Made by a program: the position numbers and the translations under genes
Assembly: GCA_907163345.1 (NCBI GenBank)
Contig: CAJQUN010001227.1
Coordinates: forward strand, 1 to 64,000
DNA length: 64,000 nucleotides
From: Haberlea rhodopensis
Taxonomy: Eukaryota > Streptophyta > Magnoliopsida > Lamiales > Gesneriaceae
Direction of reading: 5' to 3'
The notes under the pieces: generated by a model
The model's input: the letters and a program-made list of their open reading frames with translations, nothing else
What the model was told of the DNA's origin: nothing
Databases searched by the model: none
In this document: positions 11,118 through 21,604 of the stretch, piece by piece
How positions within the stretch are numbered: the first letter of the stretch is position 1
How the letters are laid out: every line of letters begins with the position of its first letter

Positions 11118-12439
11118 CTTGTTCCTTCGGCGATTTTCCAGAATTGCTTAACACCGATAATCATACCCTTAAATCTAACATGTAGGACAATATACATACC
11201 AAGACCATCATGCTAGCATTTGAACTACACTACCCTGAGTGTATTCAAACCAAATATACACCCTTAGCATAAACCTACATGCATAAACATCGATCATTAA
11301 AACAAGTACTGGATCAACTTTTTCTGGAAACAGGGCACATTTTCATTTCCAGAATTCTTGAGCACCTCTTTTCATGCTATTAAAACTAACACATATAACA
11401 TAAACCTTGCTCAACTAAACATGCCATGGGTTTCACAAAACTACCAAGCATGTTTTTACATCAAAGTTTCTCCAATATATAAGCTTATCATGCATGATAA
11501 CACCTTCATAAAAGTACTCTTCGCACATATATTTCCAGAAAACAGGGCATTTGAACCTTGCCCAGAATTTTCGAACACTACCTTTCACATGATTAAATCT
11601 TTCACATAACACATGCAACATGCTCAAGGAAATATACTGGTACCTTCAACAAGTTACCATACATAAAAACACATCAAAGGTTCAACCAAAACCTAAGTTA
11701 GCATGCTTCGAAACATCATGGTAAAACCCTTCCTAACATGGAAAACAGAGTACTTCTCTGCTCGGGTGTTCGAGGAGCCCTTTTCTCTAGCATAAATATA
11801 GCACATAAAGCATGCAAGTTTCTTAACTAAACATGCTAAAGGCTTCACAAACATCCCAAAAAGGTATTCATAACAAGATAACATCATACCCTAAACTATC
11901 ATGCCAAAACTGCTACAAAGAACAAGCATGCCAGGAAACTTGAAAACTGGGAAAAATGTGACTCCTCACCACTTTTGCCCTTCGATTTTCTATATGAAAA
12001 GAAGCATGAAACCCGATCACTTTTCTCCTGGAACTCGACCAAGTTGCAGAGAAATGAAGGGAAAAAGAAGGAAGCTTTTGGAAGAGGCAAGACTCAAAAT
12101 ATCTAAGTCCAAACATGCCTATAAGTCAATCTGCTTTCCCAGAAAACAGGGGAGGGGCGTGGGTTTGGCTGCAAGTGGGGGTTGGGTGGTTGCATGTGGG
12201 GTGGTTTGTGGTGTTTAATTGTGTCCCGGTATTTCATACGATGTATAAAAATATCCCTCCTCGATATTTTATTATTCTACCACATCAACACAACAATTAA
12301 AAACACCTAACATGCTTCCTAAACCACATCATCAAATTAAATAAATTAATCCCACATACAAACGCTTTAAACATATAGGTTCATAATTAACCACCCTTAA
12401 ATGCATGATTACCCACATAATCATTTCGGGGATATCACA

Positions 12440-12444
12440 TCTGC
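12440..12444. other. Target-site duplication, right copy (Tekay element)
   Basis: TCTGC directly after the LTR end at 12439 matches 2599-2603. The satellite monomer resumes in phase. Confidence 0.95.
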
Positions 12445-15400
12445 CAAAGCCAATATGTTACATTTACACCGTTATGACATTTGACTTTCATAAATCAGCC
12501 CGGGTTGACGTCAGAGAGGCCGTATAATTTTTTTTCATCTAGAAAAACCCTAAAACCCGGTGAAATATTCTTACGCCTTTTTGAAAACTCAAAATTGGAA
12601 TCTGCCAAAGCCAATATGTTACATTTACACCGTTATGACATTTGAATTTCATAAATCATCCCGAGATGACATCAGAGAGGCCGTATAATTTTTTTTCTTC
12701 TAGGAAAACCCTAAAACCGAGTGAAAATTTCTTACGGCTTTTTGAATACTCAAAATTGGAATCTGCCAACGCCAAGATGTTACATTTACACCGTTATGAC
12801 ATTTGAGTTTCATAAATCAGCCCGGGATGACATCAGAGAGGCCATATAAATTTTTTCTTCTAGGAAAACCATAAAACAGGGTGAAAAATGCTTAAGGCAT
12901 TTTGAAAACTCAAAATTGGAATCTGCCAAAGCCAATATGTTACATTTACACCATTGACATTTGACTTTCATAAATCAGCCCGGGCTGACATCAGAGAGGC
13001 CGTATAATTTTTTTACTTCTAGGAAAACCCTAAAATCGGGTGAAAAATTGTTAAGGCATTTTGAAAACTCAAAATTGAAATCTGCCAAAGCCAATATGTT
13101 ACATTTACACCGTTATGACATTTGACTTTCATAAATCAACTCGGGCTGACATCAGAGATGCCGTATAATTTTTTTCTTCTAGGAAAATCCTAAAACCGAG
13201 AGAAAAATTCTTACGCCTTTTTGAAAATTCAAAATTAGAATCTGCCAAAGCCAATATGTTACATTTACACCGTTATGACATTTGACATTCATAAATCAGC
13301 CCGGGCTGACATCAGAGAGGCCGTATAATTTTTTTCTTCGCGGGAAACCCCAAAACCGGGTGAAAAATTCTTAAGGCATTTTGAAAACTCAAAATTGGAA
13401 TCTGCCAAAGCCAATATGTTACATTTACACCTTTATGACATTTGACATTCATAAATCAGTCCGTGCTGACATCAGAGAGGCCGTATATGTTTTTTCCTTC
13501 TAGGAAAACCCTAAAACCGGGTGAAAAATTCTTACGGCTTTTTGAAAACTCAAAATTGGAATCTGCCAAAGCCAATATGTTACATTTACACAGTTATGAC
13601 ATTTGACTTTCATAAATCAGCCCGGGCTGACATCAGAGAGGCCGTATCATTTTTTTTCTTCTAGGAAAACCCTAAAACCGGGTGAAAAATTCTTACGGCT
13701 TTTTGAAAACTCAAAATGGGAATCTGCCAAAGCCAATATGTTACATTTACACCGTTATGACATTTGACTTTCATAAATCAGCCCGGGCTGACATCAGAGA
13801 TGCCGTATAATTTTTTTTCTTCTAGGAAAACCCTAAACCGTGTGAAAATTTCTTACGGCTTTTTGAAAACTCAAAATTAGAATCTGCCAAAGCCAATAAG
13901 TTACATTTACAACGTTATTACATTTGACTTTCATTAATCAGCCCGGACTGACATGAGAGAGGCCGTATAATTTTGTTTCTTCTAGGAAAACCCTAAAACC
14001 GGGTGAAAATTTCTTAAGGCATTTTGAAAACTCAAAATTGGAATCTGCCAAAGCCAATATGTTACATTTACACCGTTATGACATTTGACATTCATAAATC
14101 AGTCCGGACTGACATCAGAGAGGCCGTATATGTTTTTTCCTTCTAGGAAAACCCTAAAACCGGGTGAAAAATTCTTACGGCTTTTTGAAAACACAAAATT
14201 GGAATCTGCCAAGGCCAATATGTTACATTTACACCGTTATGACATTTGACTTTCATAAATCAGCCCGTGCTGACGTCAGAGAGGCCGTATAATTTTTTTT
14301 CTTCTAGGAAAACCCTAAAACAGGGTGAAAGATTCTTATGCCTTTTTGAAAACTCAAAATTGGAATCTGCCAAAGCCAATATGTTACATTTACACCGTTA
14401 TGACATTTGACTTTCATAAATCAGCCCGGGCTGACGTCAGAGATGCCGTATAATTTTGTTTCTTCTATGAAAACCCAAAACCGGGTGAAATATTCTTACG
14501 CCTTTTTGAAAACTCAAAATTGAAATCTGCCAAAGCCAATATGTTACATTTACACCGTTATGACATTTGACTTTCATAATTCAACCGGGCTGACATCAGA
14601 GAAGCCGTATAATTTTTTTCTTCTAGGAAAATCCTAAAACCGGGTGAAATATTCTTACGCCTTTTTGAAAACTCAAAATTGGAATCTGCCAAAGACAATA
14701 TGTTACATTTACACCGTTATGACATTTGACATTCATAAATCAGCCCGGGCTGACATCAGAGAGGCCGTATCATTTTTTTTCTTCTAGGAAAACCCTAAAA
14801 CCGGGTTAAAAATTCTTACGGCTTTTTGAAAACTCAAAATTGGAATCTGCCAGAGCCAATATGTTACATTTACACCGTTATGACATTTGACTTTCATAAA
14901 TCAGCCCGGGCTGACATCAGAGATGCCGTATAATTTTTTTTCTTCTAGGAAAACCCTAAAACCGTGTGAAAATTTCTTACGGCTTTTTGAAAACTCAAAA
15001 TTAGAATCTTCCAAAGCCAATAAGTTACATTTACACTGTTATTACATTTGACTTTCATAAATCAGCCCGGGCTGACATCAGAGAGGCCGTATAATTTTGT
15101 TTCTTCTATGAAAACCCTAAAACCGGGTGAAAATTTCTTAAGGCATTTTGAAAACTCAAAATTGGAATCTGCCAAAGCCAATATGTTACATTTACACCGT
15201 TATGACATTTGACATTCATAAATCAGTCCGGACAGATATCAGAGAGGCCGTATATGTTTTTTCCTTCTAGGAAAACCCTAAAACCGGGTGAAAAATTCTT
15301 ACGGCTTTTTGAAAACACAAAATTGGAATCTGCCAAAGCCAATATGTTACATTTACACCGTTATGACATTTGACTTTCATAAATCAGCCCGTGCTGACGT

Positions 15401-17827
15401 CAGAGAGGCCGTATAATTTTTTTTCTTCTAGGAAAACCCTAAAACCGGGTGAAATATTCTTATGCCTTTTTGAAAACTCAAAATTGGAATCTGCCAAAGC
15501 CAATATGTTACATATACACCGTTATGACATTTGACTTTCATAAATCAGCCCGGGCTGACGTCAGAGATGCCGTATAATTTTGTTTCTTCTATGAAAACCC
15601 TAAAACCGGGTGAAATATTCTTACGCCTTTTTGAAAACACAAAATTGAAATCTGCCAAAGCCAATATGTTACATTTACACCATTATGACATTTGACTTTC
15701 ATAATTCAACCGGGCTGACATCAGAGCAGCCGTATAATTTTTTTCTTCTAGGAAAATCCTAAAACCGGGTGAAAAATTCTTACGCCTTTTTGAAAACTCA
15801 AAATTGGAATCTGCCAAAGACAATATGTTACATTTACACCGTTATGACATTTGACATTCATAAATCAGCCCGGGCTGACATCAGAGAGGCCGTATAATTT
15901 TTTTCTTCGAGGGAAACCCTAAAACCGGGTGAAAAATTCTTAAGGCATTTTGAAAACTCAAAATTGGAATCTGCCAAAGCCAATATGTTACATTTACACC
16001 GTTATGACATTTGACATTCATAAATCAGTCCGTGCTGACATCAGAGAGGCCGTATATGTTTTTTCCTTCTAGGAAAACCCTAAAACCGAGTGAAAAATTC
16101 TTACGGCTTTTTAAAAACTCAAAATTGGAATCTGCCAAAGCCAATATGTTACATTTACACCGTTATGACATTTGAATTTCATAAATCAGCCCGAGATGAC
16201 ATCAGAGAGGCCGTATAATTTTTTTTCTTCTAGGAAAACCCTAAAACCGAGTGAAAATTTCTTACGGCTTTTTGAATACTCAAAATTGGATTCTGCCAAT
16301 GCCAAGATGTTACATTTACACCGTTATGACATTTGAGTTTCATAAATCAGCCCGGGATGACATCAGATAGGCCATATAAATTTTTTCTTCTAGGAAAACC
16401 ATAAAACCGGGTGAAAAATGCTTAAGGCATTTTGAAAACTCAAAATTGGAATCTGCCAAAGCCAATATGTTACATTTACACCGTTGACATTTGACTTTCA
16501 TAAATAAGCCCGGGCTGACATCAGAGAGGCCGTATAATTTTTTTACTTCTAGGAAAACCATAAAATCGGGTGAAAAATTGTTAAGGCATTTTGAAAACTC
16601 AAAATTGGAATCCGCCAAAGCCAATATGTTACATTTACACCGTTATGACATTTGACTTTCATCAACCCGGGCTGACATCGGAGAGGCCGTATAATTTTGT
16701 TTCTTCTAGGAAAACCCTAAAACGGGTGAAATATTCTTACGCCTTTTTGAAAACTCAAAATTGAAATCTGCCAAAGCCAATATGTTACATTTACACCGTT
16801 ATGACATTTGACTTTCATAATTCAACCCGGGCTGACATCAGAGAGGCCGTATAATTTTTTCCTTCTAGGAAAACCCTAAAACCGAGTGAAAAATTCTTAC
16901 GGCTTTTTAAAAACTCAAAATTGGAATCTGCCAAAGCCAATATGTTACATTTACACCATTGACATTTGACTTTCATAAATCAGCCCGGGCTGACATCAGA
17001 GAGGCCGTATAATTTTTTTACTTCTAGGAAAACCCTAAAATCGGGTGAAAAATTGTTAAGGCATTTTGAAAACTCAAAATTGGAATCCGCCAAAGCCAAT
17101 ATGTTACATTTACACCGTTATGACATTTGACTTTCATCAACCCGGGCTGACATCGGAGAGGCCGTATAATTTTTTTTCTTCTAGGAAAACCCTAAAACCG
17201 GGTGAAAATTTTTTACGGCTTTTTGAAAACTCAAAATTTGAATCTGCCAAAGCCAATATGTTACATTTACACCGTTATGACATTTGACTTTCATAAATCA
17301 ACCCGGGCTGACATCAGAGAGGACGTATAATTTTTTTCCTTCTCAGAAAACCCTAAAACCGAGTGAAAAATTCTTACGCCTTTTTGAAAACTCAAAATTG
17401 AAATCTGCCAAAACCAATATGTTACATTTACACCGTTATGACATTTGACTTTCATAAATCAGCGCGGGCTGACATCAGAGAGGCCGTATATTTTTTTTCT
17501 TCTATGAAAACCCTATAACCGGGTGAAAAATTCTTAAGGCATTTTGAAAACGCAAAATTGGAATCTGCCAAAGCCAATATGTTACATTTACACCGTTATA
17601 ACATTTGACTTTCATAAATCAGCCCGGGCTGACATCAGAGAGGCCGTATCATTTTTTTTCTTCTAGGAAAACCCTAAAACCGGGTGAAAAATTCTTACGG
17701 CTTTTTGAAAACTCAAAATTGGAATCTGCCTAAGCCAATATGTTACATTTACACCGTTATGACATTTGACTTTCATAAATTAGCCCGGGCTGACATCAGA
17801 GATGCCGTATAATTTTTTTTCTTCTAG

Positions 17828-17832
17828 GAAAA
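17828..17832. other. Target-site duplication, left copy (non-autonomous element)
   Basis: GAAAA directly before TGTTGGGTTTTGG and again at 22420-22424 after the second LTR. Deleting the element restores the satellite GGAAAACC motif. Confidence 0.9.
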
Positions 17833-18189
17833 TGTTGGGTTTTGGAAACCCGGATAATCTTGGTTTTGATGTTAACAAAACTTGTTATTGTGTTGCTAAC
17901 ATATTTCATCAAGTGTGCAGCTCGTAGATGATATTTTACAGCTTGATGATCTGCTAAGAAATGGCCTTGAGATTGGTTGCTGAAATGAGAATTCAGCATC
18001 CAGTAGACCCCGAGCGCTGCTGATTAAATTGATCATATCTCATAACTCGGATATCGAAATGACCTGATTCCAAAGGGGTTGGATAGAAAACTCAATTCTC
18101 TACAAGTCGTATTTCAGGCCAGAAGACCAAATTCGAAGGTTTACTTGACGAAAAGACGTCTGCAAGAGCTTGCTGGTGCAGAGCTGAAA

Positions 18190-18341
18190 CACCTACCGGA
18201 TTGCACCTACCGGATGGCACCTACCGGATCACACCTACCGGATGGCACGTACCGGATGCACCTACCGGATCACACCTACCGGATGGCACCTACCGGATGC
18301 ACCTATCGGATCACACCTACCGGATCGCACCTACCGGATTG
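18190..18341 (+). repeat. 11-unit CACCTACCGGAT array in the LTR
   Basis: Eleven tandem 13-14 bp units, CACCTACCGGAT plus one or two variable bases. Nine units carry an exact CACCTACC; one has CACGTACC and one CACCTATC. ACCTACC is the AC-I element bound by plant R2R3-MYB factors. The array lies about 630-790 bp upstream of the TATA box. A role as a stress- or MYB-responsive enhancer is inference. Confidence 0.9.
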
Positions 18342-18860
18342 CACCAACTGGTGACCAGACCAACTGGCTGAGCAGACCAACTGGATGACCAGTCCAGCTG
18401 ACCAGACCAACTGGATGTCAAGACCAGCTGACCAGACCAACTGGATGACCAGTCCAGCTGACCTGACCAGCTGGAGGACCAGCTGAAAGGACCTGCTGGA
18501 GTACCAGCTGAAGGACCAGTTGGAGTACCAGTTGACCAGACCAGCTGAAGGACCAGCTGGAATACCAGTTGACCAGACCAGCTGGAGTACCAGCTGAAGG
18601 ACCAGCTGGAATACCAGTTGACCAGACCAGCTGGAGTACCAGCTGAAGGACCAGTTGGAGTACCAGTTGACCAGACCAGCTGGAGGACCAGCTGAAAGGA
18701 CCAGCTGGAGTACCAGCTGAAGGACCTGTTGGAGTACCAGTTGACCAGACCAGCTGAAGGACCAGCTGGTGAGTACCAGCTGGAGAGAACCAGCTGGAGG
18801 ACCAGCTGGAGAGAACCAGCTGGAGGACCAGCTGACCAGACCAGCTAGAGGACCAGCGGG
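18342..18860 (+). repeat. CAGCTG-rich minisatellite in the LTR
   Basis: About 520 bp built from degenerate ~12-bp units such as GACCAGCTGGAG and TACCAGCTGAAG, with secondary periods formed by GACCAGACCAGCTG blocks. It contains several dozen CAGCTG or CAGTTG/CAACTG hexamers, all of the E-box form CANNTG. It ends about 115 bp before the TATA box. The same array in LTR2 is longer (21044-21604), so copy number has changed since insertion. Confidence 0.9.
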
Positions 18861-18974
18861 ACTTCCATAAATAGCCCAGAAAGCAGAATATGACCGTTGC
18901 AATGTTTTGAAGCTTACCAAAATTGTCCCAACGGTTATATTCTTGTATCTAACGTATATATCATTACTTGAGGC

Positions 18975-18982
18975 TATATATA
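18975..18982 (+). promoter_or_regulatory. LTR TATA box
   Basis: TATATATA within GGCTATATATACATG, downstream of both repeat arrays and upstream of an AATAAA at 19087. The counterpart in LTR2 is at 21719-21726. The position fits a U3 promoter; the start site itself cannot be seen. Confidence 0.7.
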
Positions 18983-19677
18983 CATGATTTGGAAGCTCAA
19001 TAACAGCTGATTGAAGATCAATCCAAGCCTTCCAAAGCAAACCCACTTGGGATTCAATTGAGGAACTTCAAAGACAAAAGCTGCTAAATAAAGAGCACTC
19101 CTCAAACCTTTGGCACCTCTTACCTTGCTGTATCAGATCTGTTAGGAGATCATTTGTGCCTTTGTATTCACTCTATTCATTGTATTTGTGAGCTAAAATA
19201 GAAGAGTGAATACCATTGTAACAGTTTGTGATTCATCACAACTGGATTGAGAGGTCTTTGTATGTGAGACATTAAAGAACATACATAGTTGAGTTGCTAG
19301 GAGTTCTAGTTGGATGGGGAATGCCCAACTGGATCGGGTTTGTACAAAGAGTTGTATAAATCAAAGTCTTCTAGTGTATCCTTCCATGAGATGGAAGAAG
19401 GGGAGACGTAGAAGCGTTGTGCTTCGAACTTCCAGAAACAAATGCTTGTGTTATTTACCTTACTGATTTTACACACTTTATTGCATTTCTTTAAAATGTC
19501 TTTCAAATGAGTAATCGGTTTAGAGCGGGTTATGTCGAGTGTCTTCCGCTCGGTTTTGTAACCGAACTCGATATAATCTCTCGGTGCAATTATTTCAAGA
19601 ACACGAGCTATTGAAGCTCAAGTTGGTTGAACTCGGGTGTGGAATGACAACCCACCCCCGAAATCGATCCTAACAAG

Positions 19678-19690
19678 TGGCATCAGAACC
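19678..19690 (+). other. Degenerate primer binding site
   Basis: TGGCATCAGAACC begins three bases into the internal region. It differs at two positions from the usual initiator-Met PBS (TGGTATCAGAGCC). It either decayed after insertion or is a tolerated variant of the family. Confidence 0.75.
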
Positions 19691-20351
19691 TGGTTGTTCT
19701 TGGAAAGCATTTTAACCGATTTTTTAGCGGATATCTTTTAAAATCATTTTCAAAATCTTCTCATGAGCATGAAATATTTTCATAGCATATTTTTTTTCAA
19801 AATTTGGTGTATGAAAATTTTTAGCATATAAATCAATTTCATTGCATTCATTTTGCACGAAAATAATTTTAAAATCTATTTCAAAGTTTTAATTTTCGTT
19901 TAATCTGTTTTAAACTCATTTTAAGTTTAAAATTTTTATTTTGAGATTTTATCTAACATTTTTCGAAGCATTTTTAGTTTTCTGGCAGCTTGCAGCGACT
20001 TTGGGAAAATTGGCATAACTTCTTGCTCGGATGTCCAAATGACGAACCGTTTTTTGAGTTGCAAACTAGACTCATAGAGGATCGCAACGGTATAGGTCTT
20101 GCAGCCCAAACTTGCTCGAGGAAAAGCAGTTTATTGGTTCAAGTTGGACTAAGTGTGCTGCCACCGCAGAAAGATGAAATTGACATTGTTGAGTTTTGTC
20201 CAGAAATTCAAATTTGTTGCCAAGTATGCTTCATGCATCATCAAAAGAGGCTATTTTTATTTAAAAATTAATGTGCATTGCATTTTTTTAATTTGTTTTA
20301 GCCTACCCCATTTGCCCCTCACTTGCTCAAATTTTCAAACATTTTAAAATT

Positions 20352-20534
20352 AAGGGGGAGAGTTTAATCTCAATCCTTGAGGGGGAGTAATTTTATTTGT
20401 CTTCCTTTTTGATTCACACAAAAAGGGGGAGAAATATGTTTTTTAAAAAATATTGTTTTTTTCTTGTTATGCAACATTGTGCTTTAATGTTCATATTTTT
20501 AGTCAAGTTTTGTGATCATCAAAAAGAGGGAGAT
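20352..20534 (+). other. Four polypurine tracts, last one abutting the 3' LTR
   Basis: Purine tracts occur at about 20352-20361 (AAGGGGGAGA), 20379-20387 (GAGGGGGAG), 20420-20433 (AAAAAGGGGGAGAA) and 20520-20534 (CAAAAAGAGGGAGAT). Only the last directly precedes TGTTGGG and should act as the plus-strand primer. The others may be extra or former PPTs. Confidence 0.75.
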
Positions 20535-20891
20535 TGTTGGGTTTTGGAAACCCGGATAATCTTGGTTTTGATGTTAACAAAACTTGTTATTGTGTTGCTA
20601 ACATATTTCATCAAGTGTGCAGCTCGTAGATGATATTTTACAGCTTGATGATCTGCTAAGAAATGGCCTTGAGATTGGTTGCTGAAATGAGAATTCAGCA
20701 TCCAGTAGACCCCGAGCACTGCTGATTAAATTGATCATATCTCATAGCTCGGATATCGAAATGACCTGATTCCAAAGGGGTTGGATAGAAAACTCAATTC
20801 TCTACAAGTTGTATTTCAGGCCAGAAGACCAAATTCGAAGGTTTACTTGACGAAAAGACGTCTGCAAGAGCTTGCTGGTGCAGAGCTGAAA

Positions 20892-21043
20892 CACCTACCG
20901 GATTGCACCTACCGGATGGCACCTACCGGATCACACCTACCGGATGCACCTACCGGATCGCACCTACCGGATGGCACCTACCGGATGGCACCTACCGGAT
21001 GCACCTACCGGATCACACCTACCGGATCGCACCTACCGGATTG
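20892..21043 (+). repeat. CACCTACCGGAT array, second LTR
   Basis: Eleven 13-14 bp units, all with an exact CACCTACC core. The unit number matches LTR1 although the order of the variable bases differs. Confidence 0.9.
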
Positions 21044-21604
21044 CACCAACTGGTGACCAGACCAACTGGCTGAGCAGACCCACTGGATGACCAGTCCAGC
21101 TGACCAGACCAACTGGTTGACCAGTCCAGCTGACCAGACCAACTGGATGTCAAGACCAGCTGACCAGACCAACTGGATGACCAGTCCAGCTGACCAGACC
21201 AGCTGGAGGACCAGCTGAAAGGACCAGCTGGAGTACCAGCTGAAGGACCAGTTGGAGTACCAGTTGACCAGACCAGCTTGAGTACCAGCTGAAGGACCAG
21301 TTGGAGTACCAGTTGACCAGACCAGCTGAAGGACCAGCTGGAATACCAGTTGACCAGACCAGCTGGAGTACCAGCTGAAGGACCAGTTGGAGTACCAGTT
21401 GACCAGACCAGCTGGAGGACCAGCTGAAAGGACCAGCTGGAGTACCAGCTGAAGGACCTGTTGGAGTACCAGTTGACCAGACCAGCTGAAGGACCAGCTG
21501 GTGAGTACCAGCTGGAGAGAACCAGCTGAAGGACCAGCTGGAGGACCAGCTGGAGAGAACCAGCTGGAGGACCAGCTGACCAGACCAGCTAGAGGACCAG
21601 CGGG
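21044..21604 (+). repeat. CAGCTG minisatellite, second LTR
   Basis: About 42 bp longer than the LTR1 copy, consistent with gain of a few 12-bp units. It leaves a 261-codon minus-strand open frame (21005-21790) that is low-complexity and not a gene. Confidence 0.9.

Larger units (their letters stand above)
2604..12439 (-). mobile_element. Complete Tekay-like Ty3 chromovirus LTR retrotransposon
   Basis: A 9836-bp element on the minus strand, bounded by 2.53-kb LTRs and flanked by a TCTGC target duplication. It has a PBS matching initiator-Met tRNA at the right LTR, a polypurine tract at the left LTR, and one uninterrupted gag-pol frame with a chromodomain-like C terminus. Long LTRs, a single fused frame, and the gag, PR, RT, RH, IN, chromodomain order are typical of the Tekay/Del chromovirus lineage; the lineage assignment is by motif resemblance only. 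The LTRs appear identical, so the insertion is very recent and the copy may be competent to move. It interrupts a satellite monomer without rearranging it. Confidence 0.95.
9911..12439 (-). repeat. 5' LTR of the Tekay-like element (promoter LTR)
   Basis: Same length and apparently same sequence as 2604-5132, including the 51-bp triplet and the GATCGATC cluster. As the LTR upstream of gag on the minus strand, it should carry the active promoter. I could not identify a convincing TATA box by eye. Confidence 0.95.
12440..17832 (+). repeat. Satellite array with 4-, 5- and 7-mer higher-order repeats
   Basis: About 34 monomers of the same 160-bp satellite, moderately diverged. A distinctive monomer with CAGTCCGTGCTG or CAGTCCGGACTG and GTATATGTTTTTTCC occurs near 13483, 14127, 15250 and 16052, that is at spacings of about 4, 7 and 5 monomers. 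The stretch 13.56-14.6 kb is repeated at about 14.69-15.7 kb with a shift of about 1125 bp (seven monomers). A second variant set (GAATACTC with GCCAAGATG, CCATATAAATTTTTTC, and a monomer shortened at CACCATTGACATTTG) occurs at 12.7-13.0 and 16.2-16.6 kb and again in the right half of the window. No gene is present. Confidence 0.96.
17833..19675 (+). repeat. 5' LTR of the non-autonomous element
   Basis: Direct repeat of 20535-22419, starting TGTTGGGTTTTGGAAACCC and ending CGATCCTAACA. In order it holds a unique start, an 11-unit AC-element-like array (18190-18341), a CAGCTG-rich minisatellite (18342-18860), a TATA box at 18975, and a unique R/U5-like end with AATAAA at 19087. Both arrays leave long open frames on either strand (for example 247 codons on the minus strand, 18303-19046); these are products of repeat periodicity and not genes. 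Confidence 0.92.
19676..20534 (+). other. Internal region of the non-autonomous element, no gag or pol
   Basis: 859 bp of AT-rich sequence. A 93-codon open frame at 19990-20271 has no recognisable motif and is probably spurious. Part of the region (GGCATAACTTCTTGCTCGG and ATGTCCAAATGACG) resembles a stretch inside the LTR (CATATCTCATAACTCGG and ATATCGAAATGACC), suggesting an old internal duplication. The last 180 bp contain four separate purine tracts, described next. Confidence 0.8.

Noticed and set aside
12440..17832. CRISPR-like array of direct repeats
   Set aside because: There are no unique spacers; the whole 160-bp unit repeats, the context is plant retrotransposons, and no cas genes are present.
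18303..19046. 247-codon minus-strand open frame in the non-autonomous LTR (and 261 codons at 21005-21790)
   Set aside because: Low-complexity translation of 12-bp units; the unit length is a multiple of three, so stops are excluded by periodicity. The frame changes length with repeat number and has no domain.
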